Source of the DNA: Zygnema cylindricum
Taxonomy: Eukaryota > Streptophyta > Zygnematophyceae > Zygnematales > Zygnemataceae
NCBI GenBank assembly: GCA_037447655.1
Contig: JBBHKE010003275.1
Coordinates: 1-10,000, forward strand
Direction of reading: 5' to 3'
DNA: 10,000 nt
Positions 1 to 7,232 of this stretch are shown here, piece by piece. The position numbers and the translations under genes are program-made. The notes under the pieces were generated by a model. The model had not been told where the DNA came from, ran no database searches, and saw only the letters and a program-made list of their open reading frames with translations. Each line of letters starts with the position of its first letter. Position 1 is the first letter of the stretch.

Positions 1-2
1 CG

Positions 3-816
3 TTACTGGGTGCCGTCTCCAAGAAATTGGCACCAAGATTTACACGCCCGTTCACTGTTCTTTGAAGGGTGGGAGAGGTTGCCTATAAGTTGGATATACC
101 GAGGGACTGTTATATTCACAATGTTTTCCATGTTTATCTTCTCAAACCGTTTTGCGACCCGGTTTGATTTTTCTTAATCGACGGCGAAGTACCCCTTTAC
201 CGCCCATTCAGGGTACATCGGACGCGTACGAGGTGGAGGAGATCCTTCAGTCGCGTCGCTCTCGGCATTCTAACACCACCCAATATTTGGTGCGTTGGAA
301 GACTACAAAGTTGAAGATGATTCTTGGGTAGACAAGGAGGATCTGCATTCGCGTGAATTGGTGCGCCGGTTTACGCAGAGTGCAAACACTCGGCTTAACC
401 AGAGGGGCAATTGCAACCGACGCGATAAAGGAACGAATCGCAATATCGCAACCATTGCGATCATGTGGGGGACGCGGCGAAGAAACGCAACGACGATGTT
501 AACAAACGGTAGCATTATGGTTACGCAGCCACTGAAGCGCAGCATAGTTGCGGTACCGTCTGAGAATCGCAGCGCCATCGCTGCACGGACAAGAAATCGC
601 AACGGCGCAATTGTGTTTCACCACATTAGTGACGACGAACCCTCGGTGTCGACGCAGCAGCGCAAGTTACTAAATGTTGGAAACTGCGATAATCTCGCAC
701 ACTCGACGCTTGGAAGACTCCAACCATGGAACCCTCAACCCTCTCTAATAAAGCCGCCATCGGCCCTCGCGACAAACCCACTCAAGGCAGCTAGGAGAGT
801 GTTTTGCTCTTCATAG
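3..816 (+). pseudogene. pol: Ty3/Gypsy pol 3' end: integrase C-terminal region plus chromodomain
   Basis: In active elements integrase inserts the cDNA and the chromodomain directs it to marked chromatin. The first frame, from base 3, gives KKLAPRF, then GEVAYKL and IHNVFHVYLLKPF, the conserved block just before the chromodomain in chromoviral integrases. It contains TGA at 63-65 (where the family usually has an acidic residue) and TGA at 165-167. A frameshift near 197 leads to LPPIQGTSDAYEVEEIL and QYLVRWK, the start of a chromodomain. A missing base near 299-302 moves the frame again to DYKVEDDSWVDKEDL. The Tyr, Trp and Trp of the methyl-lysine cage region are recognisable. The last frame stays open to 816, giving a basic, low-similarity tail of about 150 codons that I do not recognise; it may be a natural C-terminal extension or chance. 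A perfect 8-bp inverted repeat (437-444 with 454-461) lies in it. Clearly a pseudogene. Confidence 0.92.
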
Positions 817-956
817 CCTGCTTACCTTCCATTCTTGAATTACCTGAATTGTCTTCCACGACAACATCCATGGCGTCGTCGTCCTCTCCACCACCGAAAT
901 GGAGAAGACTAGTACGGGTAGTGTAAGAAAATATACCCCGCCCGGACAGATTATTA

Positions 957-2154
957 ATGGCGGCTGAGGCCATGGTAGAGGCACACCAGAGGAGGGAGGT
1001 GGAAGCAAGTCAGGAGCTTGGGGAGACAGCCAGTAGCGAGGCAGGACCGGTGGAGACCAGTGGAGGAGAAGAGTCTAAAAATTCACAAGACCCTGAATAC
1101 AACCCACTTTAGGATGAAGACCAGGAGCATGAGGAGGATCATGAGATCTCGGACGCTGAGGAGCCGAAGCGGGAACCGACACCTCCGCAAATTGAGGAGC
1201 GTGCCTTTGATCTGGTGGTGATGAGGTACCCCAATAACGAGAGCACCGCAGATGAACAGTCTTTAGAAAGCGCGGAAAAGAAGACGGAAGCGCAGTACCC
1301 CAACGGAGACGATGTATTTCTCTTTCGAGGGGATCAAGGGGACATGGACGAGGAGAGTGAAAAAAGAGAGGAAATTCGCGATTACCTCTTCCCACTCCCT
1401 ACAGACACCAAGCATCCGGACCTCAGCTTCAGCTTGGCTAAGCACTTTTATTGGAATACTTCGGAGTGGCCCGAAGAGTGGTGCACCGGAAAACCTGGGG
1501 ACCTCATTAATATCCCTGCCGATGTGACGTCACACCTGGCGTGGAACTTCATGAGAACGAAGGACTTTGGGAATAACAACAAGGATTATGTGCAATTAAA
1601 CCCTCGTGCCCTGCTCTTTGTGGAAGTAGTTGAAGACTACTATCGGTACAGGGTGGATGTTCCCGGGTTGCTCCGCCATTATCATCCGTGGGATGTCCAA
1701 CTTCATGACATCATCTCTCGAGCGGAGGTCACACCTCAGATACGGGCACTCAAGCTGGCCCAAAAGAACGCTCTACAGCGGGCCCGAGCTGCCGGGAAAC
1801 ATTTTTCTTTCAAATTAAGGAAGGTACGTTAGTGGGAGCCAACTAACAAAGTGGCGGAAAGTCAATACCAAGTTGAGGAACACGAGTCCTCTCGAGTTCC
1901 TGTACTTGATGAATACGTACCGGCGGCCGTTCCGCCGCCCACCCGCAACACCAGCAGCACTACCGGAGGAAGGGGAGGACCGAGTGCCGGAGCGAATCAC
2001 TCGAAGACGATTAGCGGCGGCAGATCATCATATCGCGCTGCTGGAGACTCTATGTGATTAGCTCCAAAATCAACTTCACATTCTGCGACAAGAATTTGAG
2101 GAGTACCGTGAGGATACAAACGGCATACTCCGCAACTTCAATTTCCCTGAGTGA
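957..2154 (+). pseudogene. Extra retrotransposon reading frame between pol and LTR, interrupted by three TAG codons
   Basis: From ATG 957 one frame runs to 1832 with a single TAG at 1110-1112. It continues past a TAG at 1830-1832 to about 1965, shifts frame, and runs past a TAG at 2059-2061 to TGA 2152-2154, close to 400 codons. The longest uninterrupted part, 1215-1832, gives 205 residues. The N-terminal third is very acidic (DEDQEHEEDHE). The middle is aromatic with spaced tryptophans (HFYWNTSEWPEEW), and the part before 1830 is basic (FKLRKVR). The last part (ITRRRLAAADHHIALLETL, then LQNQLHILRQEFEEYRED) looks like a coiled coil. I see no membrane segment, which argues against an envelope protein, and no zinc knuckle. 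I do not recognise the family. Position makes it an additional ORF of the retrotransposon, possibly Gag-like or captured. A perfect 12-bp palindrome containing TGACGTCA at 1523-1534 lies inside it and is probably incidental. Confidence 0.62.
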
Positions 2155-2182
2155 GTTAGGTTTAGCAAGACGCTGAATCCTT

Positions 2183-2191
2183 AGTGGGAGG
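2183..2191 (+). promoter_or_regulatory. Polypurine tract, plus-strand primer site
   Basis: The purine-rich AGTGGGAGG sits just left of the LTR-like block, where a Gypsy element has the RNase H-resistant primer for plus-strand cDNA synthesis. The bases after it, CACTATAACAGGG, resemble the common Gypsy LTR start TGTAACA with decay. A similar AGTGGGAG at 1831-1838 lies inside the reading frame and lacks LTR signals downstream, so I prefer this one. Confidence 0.5.
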
Positions 2192-2285
2192 CACTATAAC
2201 AGGGTTACAGAGTTGAGTACTTAAGGGTTAAAGACCAGAATATTAAAGTTACGGTTGCATATCAGCGCAGCTGCAATTCCAGACC

Positions 2286-2368
2286 ACCGCAACATAGCAG
2301 CATAATAACTTAGTAGAATAGCGTAGCGCAGCATAGCAACGCAGCGTAGCAGTATAGTAACGCCGCAG
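2286..2368 (+). repeat. Degenerate short tandem repeat in the LTR U3
   Basis: About 80 bp consist of loose variants of a roughly 10-base word around GCAGCATAGCAAC and GCGTAGC. The 11-mer GCGCAGCATAG here (2326-2336) also occurs at 537-547 in the tail of the pol region. Short repeats in U3 often vary between copies of LTR elements and can carry enhancer sites; no function is shown here. Confidence 0.5.
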
Positions 2369-2434
2369 AATGTAGATTTAATTATATAGTTCTAGATAGA
2401 TATTTTGGATAGATCTCGGTTGACCGTGAAGGTC

Positions 2435-2487
2435 CACGTGTACACTTGTACAGTATTAGGTTGACTTGCAGCTAATTAGTTTATATA
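2435..2487 (+). promoter_or_regulatory. LTR promoter: CACGTG box and TATA box
   Basis: A CACGTG palindrome (G-box/E-box, a bHLH or bZIP site in plants and other eukaryotes) lies at 2435-2440, and TATATA at 2482-2487. The AATAAA signal is about 85 bp further on, which fits a short R region. Transcription would start near 2510. The assignment rests on spacing and LTR context only. Confidence 0.45.
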
Positions 2488-2568
2488 GTGGAGCAGACGT
2501 AGTCAAAAGACAGACTCTTTGAGTAGACCTTTGCAGTGAGTTGTCAACTTGTAATCTTCCTCCCGATT

Positions 2569-2617
2569 AATAAAGCTTGACCTTTATATGTGAATGTTGT
2601 GTGCTCTTGTTGTTGCT
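2569..2617 (+). terminator. LTR polyadenylation signal with GT-rich downstream element
   Basis: AATAAA at 2569-2574 is followed by a GT-rich stretch at about 2587-2617 (GTTGTGTGCTCTTGTTGTTG). This is the standard layout for cleavage and polyadenylation, and it lies at the place expected in an LTR after the TATA box. Confidence 0.55.
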
Positions 2618-3340
2618 ACGGGGAGATCGTTGGAGTCTTTGCGCTGTGCATTATAGTGTGTTGTGGTTTACTGTTTTGTCCTTCTTAAGGGGAAAGTGGG
2701 AGAGCGACAAATATAGGGAGAGAGATGGGGGGGAGGGGGGATGAAGGCAAACTTGGAGAGATGGGGAGACGAGGGATATGGAGAGGCCACATGAAATCCA
2801 TGGAGGCGAAATCAAATTGGCAGTGGAATGTTCCCCTGATTCATGTTGGATACATGCCAAAATGACGGCGTAAACTTTAGATCCCTCGGGATGAAAAAAA
2901 TACGTCTTATTTTGATTCAACCATAACAAATCTTCTTTTTTTACGATTGTTTGCATTTGGCGTTTTATCGCCTCAAATATCACCAACGCCAAATGTTGTT
3001 ATTTTATTTAATATAATTTAGTGATTAACTCTAATTTGTGTTTTTTTTTGCACATCAACCCTATGTTAACGTAGAAGTTTACTTTATTTTGTGATCGACA
3101 CCATATTACAATAGACTTTTACGCTAAATGGGACCATTAGCACCAAAATAACATAAACTTATACACTAAATTATCAAAAACCACAAAATAACATTAATAT
3201 TTATAATAATTGTTTATAATGGCTTTAGTTGAAGTTAAACCGTATATATCATAGTTTTCAGTTATAGATTGGCGCGACATTTGATTCAGTTATGTTCATT
3301 TACTGAAAAAAAATAATTTCCACGTGCGAATATGTTTGAA

Positions 3341-3385
3341 GTTCACACGGTCAACCACACGGTTGTTGGCCAAATATGTGTGAAC
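3341..3385 (+). repeat. Inverted repeat GTTCACAC...GTGTGAAC with shared motif
   Basis: GTTCACAC (3341-3348) and GTGTGAAC (3378-3385) are perfect complements around a 29-base loop. The left arm starts the motif GTTCACACGGTCAACCACAC, which recurs as GTTCACACGGTTAACCACAC at 4190-4209 and 4351-4370. In copy B it appears at 8855-8874 and 9709-9728 with changes. In copy B the inverted repeat itself is lost. Confidence 0.6.
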
Positions 3386-3671
3386 GTGACTTTTTACGAT
3401 CTAGTTTGATCCCTTTCATAGACCGCACATTCTCATGCGGCCGCGCTCGCTAAATTTTATGAATTGTACATTTTCATTTAAAAAGGTAAAGTTTTGTATG
3501 GTCTGACAGTAACCTTACACCACACTATTTAAATGACAAAGTTCTTTTATCTTGTAAGGTCATTGGAAAAGAACCCTAAATGGCGTAAAAGATAAAACAA
3601 AATAGTTTAATGTTATTTAAGAATTTCGGAAAAAAATAGGTACCTTAAATAACATTCATTTACTGTAACGA

Positions 3672-3702
3672 CGATTCACGGTGTACAGTACACTGCGAAT
3701 CG
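3672..3702 (+). repeat. Near-perfect palindrome, first of a pair, copy A
   Basis: The sequence folds from CGATTC (3672-3677) against GAATCG (3697-3702) with GGTGTAC-type inner pairing and an almost absent loop; one mismatch and one G-T pair interrupt it. The same place in copy B (9174-9224) has an even longer inverted repeat, so the potential to fold is kept although bases differ. Confidence 0.65.
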
Positions 3703-3881
3703 ATATTAGCGTAGAAGTTTTTTTAGCCTATAAGAATAATCATCGTTATTAACCCTAATTGGGAATTTGAAAATTTTGAAAGAAATCATTTACTTTAATT
3801 AGATATTAAGTTTTTTTAAATAGTATGGATAATTCTATTTGAGGATTTGGGAAAAAATATGGGGGAACTAAATAAGCGTTC

Positions 3882-3921
3882 AAAACGCTAATAACGATTC
3901 ACAGTGTGAATCTTGCGTTTT
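3882..3921 (+). repeat. Nested palindrome, second of a pair, copy A
   Basis: GATTCACA (3896-3903) pairs perfectly with TGTGAATC (3905-3912) around one base, and outside it AAAACGC (3882-3888) pairs with GCGTTTT (3915-3921). Copy B keeps GATTCA/TGAATC at 9411-9427. It lies about 220 bp from the first palindrome and shares the word ACGATTCAC with it. Confidence 0.65.
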
Positions 3922-4045
3922 TCGAGCTATGTGAACCTCCAAGGTCGGTTTCTTGCATAATGAGATATCCACGTCGGCCCCCCACCATCATTTCGTTTTG
4001 CGACGTGCCGCGCTCTGCGGCCGTATAAATGTATGTATATGTTTA

Positions 4046-4106
4046 GGGTTTTTTATTATTTTGTGTTTTTTTTATAAAAAACACCAAACCACACTCTAAA
4101 AAACCC
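4046..4106 (+). repeat. Nested inverted repeats with poly-T and poly-A arms
   Basis: GGGTTTTTTA (4046-4055) is a perfect complement of TAAAAAACCC (4097-4106). Inside, GTGTTTTTT (4063-4071) pairs with AAAAAACAC (4076-4084) over a 4-base loop. Copy B keeps only a related pairing (GTGGTTT with AAACCAC). A telomere-like AAACCCTAA word follows at 4116-4124; single copies of such words are common and do not imply a telomere. Confidence 0.55.
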
Positions 4107-4139
4107 GAAACGAGTAAACCCTAACCAGATACCCGGTAG

Positions 4140-4461
4140 GTATCTTGTCAGTGGTGGACTTATGACGCATTTTAAATGGTGAAATGCAGGTTCACACGGT
4201 TAACCACACAAAGGAAACTTGTAATATACCTTCAGTGAATCTCCGTCGACTTAAAACGTTTACAATCTACCCCGTCGAGGCTGAAAAAAAATTCGCATAA
4301 GTATCTTGTCAGTGGTGGACTTATGGCGCATTCCGAATGGTGAAATGTGGGTTCACACGGTTAACCACACAAATGAAACTTGTGACATACCTTCACTGTA
4401 TCTCCGTCGACTTAAAACGTTTACAATCTACCTCGTCGAGGCTGTAAAGAAAATCGCATAA
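4140..4461 (+). repeat. 161-bp tandem duplication, two units, unique to copy A
   Basis: Unit 1 is 4140-4300 and unit 2 is 4301-4461. Both start GTATCTTGTCAGTGGTGGAC and end in CGCATAA, and they differ at a modest number of positions. Copy B has a single equivalent at 9663-9819. The start of unit 1 forms a small hairpin, AGATACC/GGTATCT (4129-4146), which is also present in copy B. The duplication is older than yesterday but younger than the split of copies A and B, unless copy B lost a unit. Confidence 0.93.
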
Positions 4462-4623
4462 ACGGTATGCTATAATGTCCTGTAATGAATATGTACCAAA
4501 TTGGAGACTAAGTACCTTGATTTTATATTCCAAATTTTTACACAGAATATTCAACCAATGAATGTTCGGTGAAGATTTGGCGAGATATTTGTATCGTTCG
4601 GTAAATAATATGAACAGATTGCA
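4393..4623 (-). pseudogene. Minus-strand open frame in copy A, counterpart of 9754-10000
   Basis: Reading the complement, 76 codons are open between TAA at 4624-4626 and TGA at 4393-4395. They match the frame at 9754-10000 with no frame-breaking indel for about 72 codons. Short shared stretches are SSPNI, LEYKIKV, LSLQFGTYSL against HSLQFGTYSL, DIIAYRL and FKSTEI before the stop. There is no ATG in this copy; upstream a one-base indel relative to copy B puts it out of frame. By eye most base differences change the amino acid, so this may be neutral decay of an old gene or a frame open by chance. No family recognised. Confidence 0.25.
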
Positions 4624-5279
4624 TTAAGGTTCACTAGAGTTTAATCCTAACTGTAAAATAAAATTAGTGAAAATTCTCTCTATTACTTCTCGGGTTGTTC
4701 CAATGACAGAAAAGGGTCACTTTGCTAATGACATAGCATAAAAACTCCCAATAACTCAGAAATTTTATTGCACAAACAAATTAATGGTAATCTAATATAA
4801 TTATTTTCTTCAAAACTAATTAACCAAACATCAATTTTTTCTCTCACGTTTGGTCCAACGAAATCAAAAAAAAAATATCAACTATTTTTATTATTTTCTT
4901 TTCTTTTCTTATCTTGGTCATAAAGTAAATAATATTTGACATGTTTTTTTTAATATTTCTTAACCAAAATAACCTCTTATCGTCGCTTTGAAAGAATAAA
5001 AAACATACTCAAAAATCATAAGGTAGAATCAAAAATAGAAAACAAAAATAAACAACATTAACCAAAAACATAAGTTAGAAAAAACATTTTTTTTATATTA
5101 ATTTCAGCCGCACATAAAAAATGTACATTAACTGACCAATCTAAATATAAACTATATTTATGGTATCGTAAAGAAATGTAAGTAACAATGGAAGAAACAT
5201 AAACATATCTAGGATAAAAAGCAAATGTAAAAATTGGTAAAAACCAAATAAAGTACTCCTATTTATTTCTGTTCTACTA

Positions 5280-5317
5280 TCCCCTCTTTTCTTTCCCTTT
5301 TTTCTTCTCTCTCTTTT
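5280..5317 (+). repeat. 38-base uninterrupted pyrimidine run
   Basis: All bases are C or T. A 34-base purine run at 5685-5718 contains the exact complement of its last 12 bases (5306-5317 against 5694-5705), so the two could pair around the 367-bp segment between them. Low complexity makes chance likely. Confidence 0.7.
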
Positions 5318-5350
5318 ATTCTCTCGATTTCTTCCTATCGCTTAAAACAT

Positions 5351-5426
5351 TTTTTTGTTAGTTTCCCAAATTCAGTATGATGAAACTTTTTTTTGTCAGT
5401 TTCCCAAATTCAGTATGGAGAAATTG
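5351..5426 (+). repeat. 38-bp tandem duplication
   Basis: Two units, 5351-5388 and 5389-5426, share the exact 20-mer AGTTTCCCAAATTCAGTATG (at 5360 and 5398) and a leading T run. It looks like a recent local duplication in noncoding DNA. Confidence 0.88.
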
Positions 5427-5684
5427 TTGTAAAAGTGTTGAAAGTCCTTTGTAGTAATGGGGCAATATTAATACTTTCATCATATACTCACTTGGTTTTG
5501 AAAGCAGAGGGGATACATTGACTACGTCGTGTTTGCATAAAAGACAAAAAAGAAAGACAACAAACAAAATCGCATTATAAAACAAAAGAATATTATATAT
5601 GAAGTAAAAAAACAAATATACAAATAAAAAACAAACGAAAAAAATAAAACAAAACAACTAGGATGAAAAATATTCAGGAGGGCT

Positions 5685-5718
5685 GGGAAAAAGAAAAGAG
5701 AGAGAGGGAAGGGAAAGA
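5685..5718 (+). repeat. 34-base uninterrupted purine run
   Basis: All bases are A or G. It marks the right side of the AT-rich block and lies just before the 18-bp tandem repeat. See the pyrimidine run at 5280-5317 for its partial complement. Confidence 0.7.
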
Positions 5719-5749
5719 TAGAGTAAAGGATGTTATTTTTGAAGAGTTA

Positions 5750-5803
5750 GTTTCGTGCGTATGAGTCGTTTCGTGCGTACACAATGTTTCGTGAGTACAG
5801 TAG
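5750..5803 (+). repeat. 18-bp tandem repeat, three units
   Basis: Units at 5750-5767, 5768-5785 and 5786-5803 each begin GTTTCGTG[C/A]GTA and differ in their last six bases. The repeat opens a less AT-rich stretch that runs to about 6290, in which GGTACG-type words recur (5935, 6003, 6013 and 6090). Confidence 0.85.
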
Positions 5804-5964
5804 GCGATTTTAATGCGTATGCTATTTGGATTTACTGTGAAGGTTCGAATGGATTTGCGGATTAGGGGAGTAATGGTACTAATTGTTTTGGGACGTACGA
5901 AACTATTTGAGTGGCGCGAACAAATACATGAAAAGGTACGCAAATATGTAAGTCAAATGTACGG

Positions 5965-5983
5965 CGGATCGCGAAGCGATCCG
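5965..5983 (+). repeat. Perfect 8-bp stem hairpin, GAA loop
   Basis: CGGATCGC (5965-5972) pairs perfectly with GCGATCCG (5976-5983) around GAA. It is GC-rich in AT-rich surroundings. No T run follows, and a bacterial terminator is not expected here. Confidence 0.75.
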
Positions 5984-6109
5984 ATTTGGAATGTTTTGAA
6001 ATGGTACGCCGCAGGTACGAATCATAATAATGACGAACGGATTTGAACTGAAAGTTGCGTGAGCGGCATTTATGGAAAAAGGACGCCGCCGGTACGGATT
6101 AATTTGGAT

Positions 6110-6125
6110 GAAATGACGTCATTTC
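6110..6125 (+). repeat. Perfect 16-bp palindrome with a TGACGTCA core
   Basis: GAAATGACGTCATTTC is its own complement. The core TGACGTCA (6114-6121) is the classic bZIP (CRE/ATF-type) binding site in many eukaryotes. No promoter or gene is recognised next to it, so regulation is only a possibility. Confidence 0.7.
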
Positions 6126-6892
6126 GCCAAGTGGATTTTTGTGACCACGCGACACGACATCAAGGATGCCGAAAAATAGCTACGAACGGCGTCGCCATCA
6201 TTTTGGTTGGGGACGCGAAAGCTCATCTACACACGATATTTATTTTGGATGTTCCGGATTCGTTTGGCGAGATTCGTGGAGTCTTGTAAATATTAACAAC
6301 AATGGTTTGTTTTATGTGTATTAGTTATTAGTGTAGATCTACTCATTCTGACATACCTCGAAGCATTCGGGTATACTCACATTAATAGAGGTAGCTCGTA
6401 GATTGCGTAATGTTGGTATGCCTCCGTACATTTAGTAGTGAGTTCTAGTGTATATTTGTAGGATTTAGGGTATGGTTACATCACGAGGTCTTTGTAATAC
6501 TACGGACTACAAAATTTATGTATTATAGAGGCCTCAGTTACATCGCGTATTATCTATAAATAAGTTTTTAAATACGTGTTCTGATTTGAGAGGCTCCACG
6601 TAAGTTGACAATCAAATCTCTAAATCGTCAAAGATTTGAAAACCGACCATTTTCGTATGAAAATCCGAACTTGCGTATGACGTACGTGTACTTCGCAAAT
6701 GTACCGCGTCAATATACCTCAGAGATCTCCTTCACTCTGCTGAATTTCAGGAAAAAACCGTATTTCTTTTCGACAAAGATTTTACGGTCACCTTGTCCGA
6801 AGGCCCGTGACTTTGGGGCGTGTGAAAATTTTCATTTTTCATCGACGCACTTGTGTATCATCCAGGTGTAGCAAATTGACTGGTTTTATATT

Positions 6893-6921
6893 GTGAACCC
6901 ACCTCCGCGAGGTGGGTTCAC
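6893..6921 (+). repeat. Perfect 13-bp stem hairpin, CGC loop
   Basis: GTGAACCCACCTC (6893-6905) is the exact complement of GAGGTGGGTTCAC (6909-6921), leaving CGC as loop. A shorter GCGA/TCGC hairpin (6941-6953) and AATAAA (6955-6960) follow within 40 bases. It could be the 3' end of a short noncoding transcript on the plus strand or a piece of a foldback element; the sequence alone does not decide. Confidence 0.85.
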
Positions 6922-7156
6922 CATTACAGAGGCAAATGGAGCGATTGCTTCGCAAATAAAGACTAAAATGTAATCGGACAATCGACGTTTTCTCCCGGAT
7001 ACTTAGAGAATCGTAATCTTATTTTCTGTAATGTTGTTTTAAGAAACTCACGAAAATATAGTACAGCATGTTACGGGCAAGTACAAAATTCTGTATTAAA
7101 CCTCACTTTTCGTCTGATAAACCATGCCCTTAGTCATTTTTGGACAGAGGAACATC

Positions 7157-7192
7157 TGTACCAAATCTGTCTTTTGTACCAAATTTGTTATA
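7157..7192 (+). repeat. 18-bp tandem repeat, two units
   Basis: TGTACCAAATCTGTCTTT (7157-7174) and TGTACCAAATTTGTTATA (7175-7192) share their first ten bases exactly and most of the rest. Confidence 0.6.
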
Positions 7193-7211
7193 GGTCATTT
7201 TTAGTAATTTC

Positions 7212-7232
7212 ATCTGAGGATTACTCTCAGAT
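7212..7232 (+). repeat. 7-bp stem inverted repeat
   Basis: ATCTGAG (7212-7218) and CTCAGAT (7226-7232) are perfect complements around seven bases. Short enough to be chance. Confidence 0.45.

Larger units (their letters stand above)
1..2688 (+). mobile_element. 3' part of a decayed chromodomain Ty3/Gypsy LTR retrotransposon
   Basis: The order seen is integrase C-terminal region, chromodomain, an extra reading frame, a polypurine tract and an LTR-like block. This is the right-hand half of a Ty3/Gypsy chromovirus read on the plus strand. Protease, reverse transcriptase, RNase H, the integrase core and the left LTR would lie left of the window. The internal part is visibly richer in G+C than the DNA to its right. 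Several nonsense codons and frameshifts show that the copy is inactive. The right end is uncertain: homology to the second long repeat copy begins at 2689, so the element ends at or before about 2688. No target-site duplication can be checked with only one end in view. Confidence 0.88.
2192..2688 (+). repeat. Probable 3' LTR (U3-R-U5)
   Basis: The block follows a polypurine tract and contains, in the expected order, a CACGTG box, a TATA box, an AATAAA signal and a GT-rich stretch, as in a solo transcription unit of an LTR. The left end is probably at 2192-2196. The right end is not fixed: a CA at 2649-2650 is one candidate, and the start of the neighbouring repeat at 2689 is the outer limit. 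That gives roughly 460 to 495 bp. The second LTR is outside the window, so identity between LTRs cannot be judged. No clear TG...CA ends remain. Confidence 0.6.
2689..4641 (+). repeat. Long dispersed repeat, copy A
   Basis: This stretch aligns along its whole length with 8203-10000 in the same orientation, at about 80-85% identity by eye with small indels. Good anchors are the block beginning ATGGAGAGGCCACATG near 2777, CACCAACGCCAAATGTTGTT at 2981-3000, GGCGCGACATTTGATTCAG near 3272, and GGAGACTAAGTACCTTG near 4503. Copy A starts abruptly next to the LTR at 2689. Its right limit is unknown because copy B leaves the window at 10000. Both copies share palindromes, a GTTCACACGGTNAACCACAC motif and a minus-strand open frame at the right. 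No transposase, reverse transcriptase or terminal inverted repeat is visible, so the class is unknown. A 161-bp internal tandem duplication is unique to this copy. Confidence 0.93.
4642..5749. other. AT-rich stretch without a recognisable gene
   Basis: The DNA is very AT-rich with many A and T runs. I see no credible coding region, RNA gene or homology to the repeats elsewhere in the window. Copy A may continue into its left part, but copy B leaves the window before this can be checked. It holds a pyrimidine run, a 38-bp tandem duplication and a purine run, listed separately. A 99-codon minus-strand frame at 5358-5657 is mostly Phe, Leu, Ile, Val and Tyr from A runs and is not taken as a gene. 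Confidence 0.7.
5813..6289 (+). pseudogene. Weak open frame with one internal TGA, unknown
   Basis: From ATG 5813 a frame of 159 codons runs to TAA 6287-6289 with one TGA at 6044-6046. The first part begins MRMLFGFTVKVRMDL and the second contains VAIILVGDAKAHLHTIFIL. I recognise no domain. The region is less AT-rich than its flanks, which would suit an old coding sequence, but it also holds perfect palindromes (5965-5983 and 6110-6125) that would be unusual inside a gene. A TAG codon lies three codons before the ATG. Most likely a frame open by chance in a structured noncoding element. Confidence 0.18.

Noticed and set aside
303-602. Minus-strand frame over the chromodomain and tail
   Set aside because: The plus strand here encodes the chromodomain; the minus frame is its shadow.
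1075-1395. Minus-strand frame over the extra retrotransposon ORF
   Set aside because: The plus-strand frame is longer and has the coherent acidic, aromatic and basic pattern; the minus frame is a shadow.
2651-2992. 113-codon minus-strand frame in copy A
   Set aside because: The matching stretch of copy B has in-frame stops and a frameshift, and the frame runs through the junction with the LTR.
4116-4124. Telomere-like AAACCCTAA words (also 9624-9632)
   Set aside because: Single copies inside a dispersed repeat, with no array; not a telomere or interstitial telomeric tract.
5358-5657. 99-codon hydrophobic minus-strand frame
   Set aside because: Phe, Leu, Ile, Val and Tyr come from A-rich plus-strand DNA, and the frame covers a 38-bp tandem duplication. 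No domain is visible.
6605-6871. 88-codon plus-strand frame
   Set aside because: It begins with TTG rather than ATG, has no recognisable content and no supporting signals.
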